A DNA stretch of 64,000 nt from Lachnospiraceae bacterium (GTDB lineage Bacteria > Bacillota > Clostridia > Lachnospirales > Lachnospiraceae). The notes beneath the pieces are model-generated. The model saw nothing but the letters and a program-made list of their open reading frames with translations. It did not search any database and was not told where the DNA came from. Of the stretch, positions 8,457 to 17,469 are shown piece after piece. The translations under genes were made by a program, and so were the position numbers. Location of the stretch: assembly GCA_017395635.1 (NCBI GenBank), contig JAFQOE010000041.1:1-64000 (forward strand), written 5' to 3'. Every line of letters begins with the position of its first letter. Position 1 is the first letter of the stretch.

Positions 8457-9719
8457 TTACTGCAATTCAATATCTTCTACTAAAGCCTTCGCAACCTCAT
8501 CTGATACAAAATCATAAATATCCACTTCTGTATCAGAAGTCAAATAAAACATCCCAGAAAAATGATTCTTTTTTCCGTATTCTGCGTAATCATTCACTTC
8601 TTTCTTCTTTGACTTGCGAATTAACTCAACCTTACGATCAGTCTTACGCAAATGATTTGCTAAGCGAATTGCTACCTGTTGTTGTTCAATATTATATAGA
8701 ATAATACTATCTGAATTATCAATCGAAACATTAATCTTTTGTCTTGAAATCGCCATCATCAAATCATCAATATAGAATGCAAAACCAATAGCCGGAGCGT
8801 CTTTACCATACTTCTTTAATAAGTTGTTATAACGACCACCTTTGACAACTGCATCACCGGTTCCATATGTATATCCTCTGAATACAATTCCTGTATAATA
8901 CTCGTAACGACTCAGCAATGAGAAATCGAAGCTGATATATTGCTCGTATCCGGAATATGATAATGCTTTGTATACCTTTTCCAAACGCTCAATCGCATCA
9001 ATCGATGTCTGATTGGAAACAAGCTTCTTCGCATTTTCAAGCATATCTAATCCACCAAATAATTGATCAAAGCTTAATAATACTTTCTTTACATTATCTG
9101 AAACATCTAATTCTTTAATTAAGGATTCCAAACCAAAAAAATTACGGTTATGTATATAATTACGAATCTGGTCAGCTACATTTTCATTCAGATTTGCTTC
9201 TTCCAATATCCCTTTAAAGAAATCTACCTCTCCGATTTCAACCTGAAATTCCTTTAATCCTGTTGCAAGAAAACAATCAATAACTGTAGAAATCACTTCG
9301 GCATCCGCTGCTGAAGAATCATCATTAATCAATTCGGCACCAAGTTGTGTAATTTCATTAAGCTTACCTTGATGATTATGAGTATTCATAAATGTCTTAC
9401 CCTGATAACAAAGACGAATCGGTAATTCTTCATCATTATAATACTTTGCCACGCATCTTGCGATACTTGGAGTCATATCCGGACGAAGTACCAATGTATT
9501 ATTCTCTCTGTCAAAAAACTTATACATCTCGTTAGATGAAGCAGAACCTGTGTCCTGATTAAATATGTCAAAGAACTCAAATGTCGGTGTTTCTATATCA
9601 TTGTAACTGTATAAAGAAAGGGCATGATGCATCTTATGAAGAATCTTTCGTCTTTTCTTGCACTCGTTGTCATAAATATCCCTTACACCCTCTGGGGTAT
9701 GTAACAGCTTTTCCATCAT
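8457..9719 (-). CDS. hisZ: ATP phosphoribosyltransferase regulatory subunit
   Basis: The 420-residue paralog of histidyl-tRNA synthetase binds HisG and carries histidine feedback control. The class II synthetase-like core is seen in LLHTPEGVRDIY, the motif-2-like LRPDMTPSIARCVA and YYTGIVFRGY. As the first gene of hisZ-hisG-hisD it has a consensus promoter at 9844-9872. TAAAGGAG precedes the paired ATG codons. True HisRS is excluded by the diverged histidine-binding motifs and by the neighbours. Confidence 0.95.
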   Translation of the reverse strand: MMEKLLHTPEGVRDIYDNECKKRRKILHKMHHALSLYSYNDIETPTFEFFDIFNQDTGSASSNEMYKFFDRENNTLVLRPDMTPSIARCVAKYYNDEELPIRLCYQGKTFMNTHNHQGKLNEITQLGAELINDDSSAADAEVISTVIDCFLATGLKEFQVEIGEVDFFKGILEEANLNENVADQIRNYIHNRNFFGLESLIKELDVSDNVKKVLLSFDQLFGGLDMLENAKKLVSNQTSIDAIERLEKVYKALSYSGYEQYISFDFSLLSRYEYYTGIVFRGYTYGTGDAVVKGGRYNNLLKKYGKDAPAIGFAFYIDDLMMAISRQKINVSIDNSDSIILYNIEQQQVAIRLANHLRKTDRKVELIRKSKKKEVNDYAEYGKKNHFSGMFYLTSDTEVDIYDFVSDEVAKALVEDIELQ

Positions 9720-9763
9720 ATATATTCTCCTTTATCTCTATTTGCATAAAATCGAAGTTATAT

Positions 9764-9816
9764 TAGCACAGAATGGGAATCTTTTCAACCATTCACTTTA
9801 CCACAGTACAGTGCTA
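9764..9816 (-). promoter_or_regulatory. Hairpin in the hisZ leader
   Basis: In the roughly 117-nt untranslated leader, UAGCAC pairs with GUGCUA and, nested inside, GAAUGG pairs with CCAUUC. No U-run follows, so it is not an ordinary terminator. I see no run of histidine codons and no T-box consensus. Its role is unknown. Confidence 0.4.
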
Positions 9817-9843
9817 CTTCGATAGCAAGCTAAATTCATGGTT

Positions 9844-9872
9844 ATTATATGTAATTCAAACTTATATGTCAA
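9844..9872 (-). promoter_or_regulatory. Consensus promoter of hisZ-hisG-hisD
   Basis: TTGACA, 17-bp spacer and TATAAT, all perfect, on the minus strand. The gene-free stretch 9720-10049 holds this promoter, the hisZ leader hairpin and the divergent promoter of the plus-strand gene at 10050. Confidence 0.88.
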
Positions 9873-9980
9873 CTAATTTATATCACAAGTATAGCTTTAT
9901 TTTCATAAAGCAATTAATAGCATCACTATGCACAACTGTTAAACATCATCTTAATTTGTATTTTTGGTTCAAAAATTGTC

Positions 9981-10009
9981 TTTACTTGCAAAATAAAGTA
10001 AATTATAAT
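9981..10009 (+). promoter_or_regulatory. Promoter of the plus-strand membrane-protein gene
   Basis: A perfect TATAAT at 10004-10009 with TTTACT 17 bp upstream. It is 40 bp before the ATG at 10050 and diverges from the hisZ promoter. Confidence 0.6.
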
Positions 10010-10049
10010 ATGCATACAAATTTTAGAAAACATTACAAAGGAGAATACC

Positions 10050-10691
10050 ATGAAGCAATCAACTTGGTTACAAAACTACGAAAAGGAAGTAAACGAAAAA
10101 AGAAACAATAACAATGAACAAAAAAAGAAACTAATTCCAATTCTTATTATCGCCATGATGGGAATGGGAATTATTGCCGCCATAGCAGGAGGTGCAATGA
10201 ATACACCTGAAGGACGTATGGGAATGGTTATCTTTATTGGATTGTTTGTTATAATCATGTTATTTACATTGCTAATGCTAAAGATTGGTAAAAAGAAAAA
10301 CGTAACAACTTATACAAGAAATGAAGTAATGGCTCTATTCCAGTCTGACAGTGATGTGGAACAATTTGATTCCGAGATGAATCGTGCACCAATCCAAGAA
10401 GTGACTATCAATGCAACAACAACTATGTTTATGACTCAAAACTATATTGGACAGAAAACGACATCTAGCGGAGATTTACGTTATTCATTTATTCGTAAAC
10501 AAGACATAGATTCTTTCCACAAAAACAAAACAGGAAGCACTACAGGTAATCCGGTTAATGCAGCATTTTTCTTTGATATTCGAAATAACAAACAAAAAGT
10601 TATTATGAATGGTCTTTGTGATAGTGGAAAACAATTAGATGCAATTACAGAAATGTTAACAATAGCAAATCCTGAAATTCGATTCGAATAA
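10050..10691 (+). CDS. Hypothetical two-helix membrane protein (213 aa)
   Basis: This is the only supported plus-strand gene. A polar Lys/Asn-rich N-terminus is followed by two membrane helices at about residues 29-48 and 58-78, and then a soluble C-terminal domain of about 130 residues that should face the cytoplasm. I do not recognise the family. AAAGGAG precedes the ATG, a TATAAT promoter lies upstream, and a shared terminator separates it from convergent trpS, so it is a complete monocistronic unit. Its composition resembles that of its neighbours. Confidence 0.8.
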   Translation: MKQSTWLQNYEKEVNEKRNNNNEQKKKLIPILIIAMMGMGIIAAIAGGAMNTPEGRMGMVIFIGLFVIIMLFTLLMLKIGKKKNVTTYTRNEVMALFQSDSDVEQFDSEMNRAPIQEVTINATTTMFMTQNYIGQKTTSSGDLRYSFIRKQDIDSFHKNKTGSTTGNPVNAAFFFDIRNNKQKVIMNGLCDSGKQLDAITEMLTIANPEIRFE

Positions 10692-10702
10692 AACAGTTTA
10701 TG

Positions 10703-10745
10703 AAAAGGAGCAATCTCTTCAAATCACACGAGAATGCTCCTTTTG
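10703..10745. terminator. Bidirectional terminator between convergent genes
   Basis: AAAAGGAGCA and TGCTCCTTTT form a 10-bp stem extended by CTC/GAG. The A and T flanks give a U-tract in both directions, serving the plus-strand gene and trpS. Confidence 0.85.
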
Positions 10746-10756
10746 TTGAAATGATA

Positions 10757-11860
10757 TTATTTTTGATACTTTGCAATATGACTTTCAATTAATTCTTTAT
10801 CATCAAAGTAATTAATACGCATCGCTGATTTTACTTTATCTAAAGTTTCCTGTGCCACACGTTCAGCTTCCTCACTACCTTTCTTCAAAACATCATATAC
10901 ATAAGCAATATCTTTTTCATATTCATGTCTACGATTACGAATTGGTTCTAATTCCTCTTGGATTACGCTGTTTAGGAAGCGTTTCACCTTCACATCTCCC
11001 AAACCACCTCTTGTATAATGGGCCTTTAATTCATCAAGATTTGCATACTCTGGTAAATAACGTTCAAAGTGCTCCGGCTTACTAAATGCATCTAAATAGG
11101 TAAATACGGTATTACCTTCTAATTTACCAGGGTCTGTAACCTTGATATGGTCAGGGTCTGTAAACATACTCATAACCTTCTTCTGAATCTCATCCGGTTC
11201 CTCTGACAAGTAAATACAATTTCCAAGAGACTTACTCATCTTCGCTTTACCATCAATACCCGGAAGTCTTAAGCATGCTTCATTATCCGGTAACAAAATG
11301 CTAGGTTCTGTAAGCGCTTCACCGTATACAGTGTTAAACTTATGTACGATTTCTCTTGTCTGTTCTACCATTGGTTTCTGATCTTCACCAGCCGGTACTG
11401 TAGTTGCCTGGAATGCTGTAATGTCCGCAGCCTGACTAATTGGGTAAGTATAAAATCCAACAGGAATGCCTCTTCCCTCACCGTCATTTTCACTATATCC
11501 ACGCATCTTAATCTCTGACTTAATCGTCGGATTACGCTCTAATCTTGCAGTAGTAACCAAATTCATATAATAGAAACAAAGCTCTGTAAGCTGTGGAATC
11601 TGTGACTGAATCAAGATAGTTGACTTAGCCGGATCAATTCCACAAGCAAGATAATCCAAAGCTACTTCAATAATATTCTCACGAATCTTGTCCGGATTAT
11701 CTGCATTGTCTGTTAATGCTTGTGCATCTGCAATCATAATATATATCTTGTCATACTCGCCGGAATTTTGTAATTCTACTCTTCTTTTTAAGGAACCTAC
11801 ATAATGTCCTACATGTAGTCTTCCGGTCGGTCTGTCACCAGTTAAAATAATTTTCTTCAT
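10757..11860 (-). CDS. trpS: Tryptophanyl-tRNA synthetase
   Basis: The 367-residue class I synthetase has the HIGH-like motif in TGDRPTGRLHVGHYVG near the N-terminus and the KMSKS motif in KAKMSKSLGNCIYL. It charges tRNA-Trp. It carries an insertion with RGYSENDGEGRGIPVGFYTYPI and belongs to the longer TrpRS subtype. AAGGAG precedes the ATG. No T-box signature could be seen in the 137-bp upstream gap. Confidence 0.96.
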   Translation of the reverse strand: MKKIILTGDRPTGRLHVGHYVGSLKRRVELQNSGEYDKIYIMIADAQALTDNADNPDKIRENIIEVALDYLACGIDPAKSTILIQSQIPQLTELCFYYMNLVTTARLERNPTIKSEIKMRGYSENDGEGRGIPVGFYTYPISQAADITAFQATTVPAGEDQKPMVEQTREIVHKFNTVYGEALTEPSILLPDNEACLRLPGIDGKAKMSKSLGNCIYLSEEPDEIQKKVMSMFTDPDHIKVTDPGKLEGNTVFTYLDAFSKPEHFERYLPEYANLDELKAHYTRGGLGDVKVKRFLNSVIQEELEPIRNRRHEYEKDIAYVYDVLKKGSEEAERVAQETLDKVKSAMRINYFDDKELIESHIAKYQK

Positions 11861-11892
11861 GTTATTTCTCCTTGTTATATTAGGTATTATCA

Positions 11893-11996
11893 GGCAATTG
11901 CGAAACTAAAAACTGTGATTGCCTTATGTAAGTTTAACAAGTACCATAAGCAAATACTTCACAATCCGTCGGAAGCAATTCGGTATATCGGTACTT
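11893..11996 (-). other. Two hairpins in the trpS upstream gap
   Basis: AAGTACC (11990-11996 on the complement) pairs with GGTACTT 44 bases on, enclosing 45 nt. A second stem, GGCAAT with ATTGCC, lies at 11893-11923. Neither has a U-tract. They could be processing sites or an mRNA leader; I could not place a promoter here. Confidence 0.35.
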
Positions 11997-11997
11997 A

Positions 11998-12546
11998 TCA
12001 ATCCTTTATTAATTCTGAAACATTAATAATCAAATCCTCATAAATACATACTTCAATATCGTCATCAAAAGTATACTGATCGCTTTTCTCGTTCTTTTCC
12101 AAATCAAACACATTAATCGAATTCGTAATAGGATTAATAATCCAGTATTCGCGAACACCAGCAGTACGATACTTGAATAATTTGATTCCATAATCAATAC
12201 GTTTGGTACTTGGCGATACAACTTCAACAATCCAATCTGGAGCGCCATTACAACCTTTATCATCAAGCTTGTTCTTATCACATATTACAGATATATCCGG
12301 CTCCACATAATTTCTATCATCATTATTCAAAAAAACAGCAAAAGGGGACGGATAGACCTCACAGGAACCATTATTCCTATCAATATACTGCCCAATGACT
12401 TTCGTTAATTGCGAAATAATCTTTTGATGCATTCTATTGGGCGGTGCCATGTTATAGATCACACCATCTATCAGCTCTGAACGTTCTCCTTCTGGAAGAG
12501 AATATATATAATCAACCGTATAGTCGTCTTGTATTGGTAATGGCAT
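11998..12546 (-). CDS. Uma2 family (DUF820) putative endonuclease
   Basis: The 182-residue protein has the Uma2 fold signatures in order: RSELIDGVIYNMAPP, NYVEPDISVICD and PDWIVEVVSPSTKRIDYGIKLFKYRTAGVREYWII. These supply the acidic residues of a PD-(D/E)XK nuclease-like site. The family is abundant in cyanobacteria and patchy in Clostridia, and its biological role is not settled. It has its own promoter (12588-12616) and GAAGGAG before the ATG. Confidence 0.85.
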   Translation of the reverse strand: MPLPIQDDYTVDYIYSLPEGERSELIDGVIYNMAPPNRMHQKIISQLTKVIGQYIDRNNGSCEVYPSPFAVFLNNDDRNYVEPDISVICDKNKLDDKGCNGAPDWIVEVVSPSTKRIDYGIKLFKYRTAGVREYWIINPITNSINVFDLEKNEKSDQYTFDDDIEVCIYEDLIINVSELIKD

Positions 12547-12587
12547 AACAAACTCTCCTTCCGAAACAATACGCTTAATAATAACTT

Positions 12588-12616
12588 ATTATATACAAAA
12601 ATAGTATAAATTACAA
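12588..12616 (-). promoter_or_regulatory. Promoter of the Uma2-family gene
   Basis: TTGTAA, 17-bp spacer, perfect TATAAT on the minus strand. Confidence 0.7.
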
Positions 12617-12643
12617 TTCTGTTTTTGGTAGACAAGAGCACAT

Positions 12644-13186
12644 TTAAGACTGTTTCCGCTCTACCAAATCCGTATTCAATGTTTCCAGATAATGCACCAA
12701 AGCTCCACCTTCCGGCTTAATAAAATACTTTGGATCTAATTCATCATACTTAAAATTCTTAGCATGACCATCTCTTTCAATACGCTCTACATATTCCTGT
12801 AACACACGAAATGGTAGATAATAATATTCATTTCTTGCAGTAAAATAAATCAACAAAAAACTTATTCCACCCTGTGCTTCAAAGCATTCCATAAAATTCA
12901 ACTGGTGCTCATGAATATTGCGCATCTGAAAAGTATCCGTATTACATTCTTTTGCATCAAAACAAATCGGAATCCCTTGCACGACACCAATATAATCAAC
13001 CGTAGAATCCTTTTCAAAGTAAGCAAGAGTAATCTGTCTGGTTGACTGATTAATCTCTACAGGAGTAATTGGTGTAGGAATTTTCTGTACCAGAGCAAGA
13101 TTTCTTTCCACGTATATATCATTTGTCATATTAATGAGTTCCTCAAAAGTAGAACCTCGAAGACCTCTCGAATTCCAAGTACCCAT
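12644..13186 (-). CDS. recU: Holliday junction resolvase RecU
   Basis: The 180-residue protein begins MGTWNSRGLRGSTFEELIN and carries the RecU catalytic acidic-Lys pattern in STVDYIGVVQGIPICFDAKEC, followed by the HQLNFMECFEAQGG region. RecU cleaves four-way junctions in recombination and repair in Firmicutes. In Bacillus it neighbours a penicillin-binding protein gene; here it instead follows the pseudouridine synthase gene. GAGGG lies upstream of the ATG. Confidence 0.9.
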   Translation of the reverse strand: MGTWNSRGLRGSTFEELINMTNDIYVERNLALVQKIPTPITPVEINQSTRQITLAYFEKDSTVDYIGVVQGIPICFDAKECNTDTFQMRNIHEHQLNFMECFEAQGGISFLLIYFTARNEYYYLPFRVLQEYVERIERDGHAKNFKYDELDPKYFIKPEGGALVHYLETLNTDLVERKQS

Positions 13187-13232
13187 TCTTTATACCCTCG
13201 TATATATTACTAGTCCATTACATCTGCTAATT

Positions 13233-14279
13233 CTATTTTACAGACATCGAAAGCTTATTCAATATATGCATAAACTCTTCTGTCAGATTCGCATATATCT
13301 TTTTCCCTTTCATATTCTCTGCTACTTCCAACTCTTTAGGAAACGTAATCTCATACGCATGCAATAGTTGATGTTTCAAACCAAATTCCTTCTTTGTTAC
13401 CGCATTCACACTTTTAAGTCCATATTTGCCATCTCCAATAATCGGATGCCCCACCGAACGTAAATGCGCTCGAATCTGGTGCGTTTTACCAGTAATTAAC
13501 TTAACTTTCAATAATGTAAAATCGATATTTTGAAATCTACCATAATCAAGTGGTTCATATCTTGTTTCAATGAATGCAGGCTTATCCACCCCATTATTAC
13601 GCGCCTGTTCTAATGTCTCATACACAACCACCTGGTTATGACTGGCTTTCTTCATCAAGAATCCTTTAATCGTACTTTCCTGTTCTACTTTACCGGAAAC
13701 AATCGTCAAATAATACTTATCTAACGTCCTATCCTTCAAAATTCTTGACAACACCTGTGAACCTTTAAGAGACATACCTGCCAAAATGATTCCGCTTGTA
13801 TTACGATCCAAGCGATTACACACCGATGGAGTAAATAACGAATCTGCATATTCTTTGCTACGGTAATAATCTACAATCCGTTCATTTAAAGAGTAATCCG
13901 ATGGTTCAGCTTTTTGAGACAACATTCCAACCGGTTTATTCAAAATGATGATATCACTATCTTCATATAGAATCGGAACATCCTTTAGAGCATTCCCCAC
14001 TTGCTTAGCCTCACAAGTTAACTCTTTTGCATTCAACCGGAACATAGGAACTTTCTTATCCTTGCGAAAATTTGCAATGGTTTCATCTGTCATAAACACC
14101 TGAACGGTATCACCTATTTGTAAAACCTCATCTCCTGTTGCTTTTCCTCTATTCACTTTGATATTTTTCTTACGAAGCATTTTGTAGATAAAGCTTTGTG
14201 GAGCATCATCCAGGTATTTTCCCAAAAACTTATTCAGACGTTGACCTGCATTTGCTTCGTTAATAATAATTTCCTGCAT
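13233..14279 (-). CDS. RluA family 23S rRNA pseudouridine synthase
   Basis: The 348-residue protein has an N-terminal S4-like RNA-binding domain (about residues 1-70) and an RluA catalytic domain with the active-site aspartate in NRLDRNTSGI. KTHQIRAHLRSVGHPIIGD is the second family hallmark. It most resembles RluC/RluD-type enzymes, but the target uridines cannot be assigned from sequence alone. The ATG lies 9 bp past the stop of the EamA gene, so the two are cotranscribed. Confidence 0.92.
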   Translation of the reverse strand: MQEIIINEANAGQRLNKFLGKYLDDAPQSFIYKMLRKKNIKVNRGKATGDEVLQIGDTVQVFMTDETIANFRKDKKVPMFRLNAKELTCEAKQVGNALKDVPILYEDSDIIILNKPVGMLSQKAEPSDYSLNERIVDYYRSKEYADSLFTPSVCNRLDRNTSGIILAGMSLKGSQVLSRILKDRTLDKYYLTIVSGKVEQESTIKGFLMKKASHNQVVVYETLEQARNNGVDKPAFIETRYEPLDYGRFQNIDFTLLKVKLITGKTHQIRAHLRSVGHPIIGDGKYGLKSVNAVTKKEFGLKHQLLHAYEITFPKELEVAENMKGKKIYANLTEEFMHILNKLSMSVK

Positions 14280-14288
14280 ATAGAGTCC

Positions 14289-15194
14289 TCATTTCTCTTT
14301 CTTCTCCGGCAGTTGTGCCAATATAATCGCCACAAACATAATCACACATCCAAGAACTTCATATGGTGTAATGGATTCTTTCAAAATAATCATTCCTGAC
14401 AATAAGGCAAACACCGATTCCAAACTCATAATCATGGATGCAACTGTGGGTTCTGTATACTTTTGTGCTACAATCTGCAAAGTATAAGCAACTCCGCAAG
14501 ATAATACACCAGCATACAAAATTGGAATGCTACATTGCAACACCAGCTTCCAATTCACCTCTTCAAAAATCACAATCCCAATTAGAGAAATCAAACCACA
14601 GACAAATAACTGAATACAAGATATTACAACACCGTCAATCCTCTGTGACACCTTATCCACAAAAGTAATATGTATAGTAAATGCAAAAGAACAAAGAAGT
14701 ACCAATATATCTCCTTTATTTACCGCAAAATCCTCACCAACACATAAAAGATACAAACCTGCCATCGCAAGTAACACACCAAGCCATACAATCGGTCGGA
14801 TTTTCTTACCAAGAAAGATTCCAAACAACGGAACTAGTATAATATAAAATGCAGTAATAAATCCTGCTTTTCCGGCAGTTGTATATACCATACCTATTTG
14901 TTGTAACGTAGTTCCTACAAACAAACAGATTCCACATACACACCCACAAAAAAGAGTATATTTTTTAGTTGTCTGTTTCTTCCCTACATTGATTTCATCC
15001 GTCCTATTCTTCTGTTGCAACTTATTGCGGATAAGCAAAAAAAGCAACAGTGTAAATCCACCTATCAAACTTCTAATCCCATTAAACGTAAGGGGACCAA
15101 TATATTCCATGCCTGTTCGTTGTGCCACAAAAGCACATCCCCATATAAATGCTGTGATAAACAGCAATATATTTCCTCTCATTTTCTTTGACAT
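14289..15194 (-). CDS. EamA (DMT superfamily) permease
   Basis: The 301-residue protein has ten predicted membrane helices arranged as two EamA repeats; the first repeat starts at the N-terminus (NILLFITAFIWGCAFVAQR). Such permeases move metabolites, often amino acids or nucleotide precursors, across the cytoplasmic membrane, but the substrate cannot be read from sequence. The ribosome binding site is moderate (TAGGTAACGAG). It lies between an SDR gene and the RluA gene in one direction. Confidence 0.88.
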   Translation of the reverse strand: MSKKMRGNILLFITAFIWGCAFVAQRTGMEYIGPLTFNGIRSLIGGFTLLLFLLIRNKLQQKNRTDEINVGKKQTTKKYTLFCGCVCGICLFVGTTLQQIGMVYTTAGKAGFITAFYIILVPLFGIFLGKKIRPIVWLGVLLAMAGLYLLCVGEDFAVNKGDILVLLCSFAFTIHITFVDKVSQRIDGVVISCIQLFVCGLISLIGIVIFEEVNWKLVLQCSIPILYAGVLSCGVAYTLQIVAQKYTEPTVASMIMSLESVFALLSGMIILKESITPYEVLGCVIMFVAIILAQLPEKKEK

Positions 15195-15231
15195 AACTCG
15201 TTACCTATATTCTTTCAAAATCACCATAGCT

Positions 15232-15984
15232 TTATTTCAGAAACAAGCCATGTGGCAATATTTTGCTTGCAATATATACAACTTTCATTGGTAATCCATA
15301 TATGGATAGTTCCTTTCCGAATTTGGCATCACGTAATGCCTTTGCGACTACCGGTTCTACTTTTGCCGTTACCAACTTTTTCATTGCTTTTTGCTCTTTA
15401 CCTGCATTGGAAATTTCTAGAAATTCCGTATCAACAGGACCGGGACAAACAATTGTTACAAGAATGCCTTTTTCTTTCAACTCTGCTCTTAACGCCCTTG
15501 AAAAACTTAACACAAAAGACTTTGATGCTGCATATATCGCAAATTCTTTCTGTGGCATAAATGCGGACGCAGATGCAACCTGAATAATATGGGATTTCTT
15601 CACCATATAAGGCACCACCATATGCGTAACAGCAACCAGTGCCTTATTGTTCACGTCCACCATATTTACTGCTTCATTTGTTGTAATCTCATCAAACCGT
15701 CCTGCTCTTCCAACGCCTGCCGCATTCACCAGCAGCCAAACTTCCGGTGTTTCTGATTTCAACAGGCTCAACAACCGTTCCAAATCTGACGATTCACAAA
15801 TATCTAGTGAAAGTACTTTTACTTCGATGTTTGTTATAGACTTTTTTAATTCTAATAGTCTTTCTTCTCTTCTGGCAATCACCCAAATTTCGTCTATTGT
15901 TTTCAAACACACATTTAATTGTCTAACAAACTCCCGACCCATTCCGGAAGATGCCCCGGTAATTATGGCAATCTTTTTGTTCAT
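15232..15984 (-). CDS. Short-chain dehydrogenase/reductase
   Basis: The classical SDR of about 250 residues has the nucleotide-binding TGASSGMG near residue 10, NAAGVG in the first half, the catalytic serine in VASASAF and the YAASK active-site motif. It is a cytoplasmic NAD(P)H-dependent oxidoreductase of unknown substrate. AGAGGA lies 5 bases before the ATG at 15984; the open frame extends nine codons upstream into the 3' end of rsmF, but that start has no site. Confidence 0.9.
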   Translation of the reverse strand: MNKKIAIITGASSGMGREFVRQLNVCLKTIDEIWVIARREERLLELKKSITNIEVKVLSLDICESSDLERLLSLLKSETPEVWLLVNAAGVGRAGRFDEITTNEAVNMVDVNNKALVAVTHMVVPYMVKKSHIIQVASASAFMPQKEFAIYAASKSFVLSFSRALRAELKEKGILVTIVCPGPVDTEFLEISNAGKEQKAMKKLVTAKVEPVVAKALRDAKFGKELSIYGLPMKVVYIASKILPHGLFLK

Positions 15985-15995
15985 ACAATCCTCTC

Positions 15996-17384
15996 TTACA
16001 TCCATCTCCATCCTGGTAGATATTTGTTCTTCACTGTTCCTCTGTTAAGCTTTCCGAAGCCTAAAGGATAATCCATCACACAAATTAAACACATTCCATC
16101 CTTAGTCTGCTTTTCTTCCTCTTCAGACAATTCGATTGTTTCACCCTTCAGATACTTGATTACCCTGTCATCCTCTACTGTCAGTCTAACCACATTAGGA
16201 TACTCTGATGCTTTTAAAAACATAGCCAATGACTGACTTGGTTCAAAACGATTTTTCTTCATATCACCCATGTATAGACCACAACGTAAAATTCTTAAAC
16301 CTTTTACATATGGCATCTGTTTGGGAATATAGAACACCCTTTCTTTCTGAACATCAAATCTTGACATATCAAACGGATAATTCAAAGACCGAATGAATTC
16401 TTCCGCTTCTTTGCTCAACTTTTCCTTTGAAAAAGCATACTCCATCACTGGTGCATGAATCGGTTTCGCAGTATCTATTTCCTTGCGAACCATTGCAACA
16501 AAATGCCCTTCTCCCTCAATGCGATGCGGCCAAAGTCTTCTACACTTCGTCAATTGCTCATTAGCTGTATTACCCCATTCCGGATGTCCTGTATCAAAAC
16601 CATCAATCATCGGTAATTCTACAATTCGCAACGAATCATCCAAGGATAATAGATATTCAATGGATTGCTCATTTTCCTCCTTTGAAAATGTACAAGTAGA
16701 ATAAATGATAGTTCCACCCGGTTTTAGCATAGTCACAGCTTCCTTTAAAATAGAGCGCTGCAAACCTACAAATAAATCTACACCATTACTTTCCCAAGCT
16801 TTTGTCATATTTGCTTGTTTGCGAAACATTCCTTCTCCGGAACATGGTGCATCAATTAAAATTTTATCAAAAAAAGAAGGGAAACGTTTCGCTAATTCGT
16901 TCGGTGGTTCACTCGTCACTAACGCATTTCCAACACCAAACACTTCAATATTCTTAAGCAGTGCTTTTGCTCTGGAATTGCTGATATCATTCGTTACCAA
17001 CAATCCTGTTCCATTAAGCTTTGCCGCAAGTTCTGTAGACTTTCCGCCTGGTGCAGCACACAAATCCAATACAACATCACCTTCTTCTATTGGCAAAAGA
17101 CTTGCAGTTGTCATAGCAGAAGGTTCCTGAATATAGTAAAGACCTGCAAAATAAAACGGATGTTTCGCTGGTTTTTCTGTTTTCTCATAATAAAATCCAT
17201 TCGGACACCAAGGAACCGGTTTCAATTCATAAGGAGATATCTTCGAGAAATCCTCTACTGAAATCTTAGATGTATTCACTCTTAATCCCTGATGTGCTTC
17301 ACACTCAAAAGAGGCCAGATAATTTTCATAATCTGGCCCTAACATTTCTTTCATTTTCTGTTCAAATGCAACTGGTAATTCCAT
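15996..17384 (-). CDS. rsmF: 16S rRNA m5C methyltransferase, RsmF/NOP2 family
   Basis: The 462-residue protein has the SAM-binding loop DLCAAPGGKSTELAA, motif IV DAPCSGEGMFRKQ and motif VI YSTCTFSKEENE, which supply the two catalytic cysteines of m5C RNA methyltransferases. The C-terminal 170 residues match the RsmF-type extension and PUA-like RNA-binding region. It modifies 16S rRNA; the exact cytosine is inferred from the family. GGAGG precedes the ATG, and the promoter carries an inverted repeat. Confidence 0.9.
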   Translation of the reverse strand: MELPVAFEQKMKEMLGPDYENYLASFECEAHQGLRVNTSKISVEDFSKISPYELKPVPWCPNGFYYEKTEKPAKHPFYFAGLYYIQEPSAMTTASLLPIEEGDVVLDLCAAPGGKSTELAAKLNGTGLLVTNDISNSRAKALLKNIEVFGVGNALVTSEPPNELAKRFPSFFDKILIDAPCSGEGMFRKQANMTKAWESNGVDLFVGLQRSILKEAVTMLKPGGTIIYSTCTFSKEENEQSIEYLLSLDDSLRIVELPMIDGFDTGHPEWGNTANEQLTKCRRLWPHRIEGEGHFVAMVRKEIDTAKPIHAPVMEYAFSKEKLSKEAEEFIRSLNYPFDMSRFDVQKERVFYIPKQMPYVKGLRILRCGLYMGDMKKNRFEPSQSLAMFLKASEYPNVVRLTVEDDRVIKYLKGETIELSEEEEKQTKDGMCLICVMDYPLGFGKLNRGTVKNKYLPGWRWM

Positions 17385-17411
17385 AATTCCTCCACGGTAA
17401 AAAATCAGTTA

Positions 17412-17464
17412 CATCGTACCTATCCCCAAAAAAACGATTATATTGTACGATGCCCAACACACAA
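17412..17464 (-). promoter_or_regulatory. rsmF promoter bracketed by an inverted repeat
   Basis: TTGTGT (17459-17464), 16-bp spacer and TATAAT (17437-17442). Perfect 8-bp arms CATCGTAC (17412-17419) and GTACGATG (17445-17452) lie on either side of the -10 box, an operator-like placement. Confidence 0.55.
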
Positions 17465-17469
17465 TCAAA

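Noticed and set aside
9773..10111. 112-codon plus-strand frame upstream of the membrane-protein gene
   Set aside because: It spans both divergent promoters, has no ribosome binding site, and overlaps the better supported gene at 10050 in another frame.
11861..11997. Possible T-box before trpS
   Set aside because: The gap is too short and lacks the T-box sequence and a terminator/antiterminator pair.
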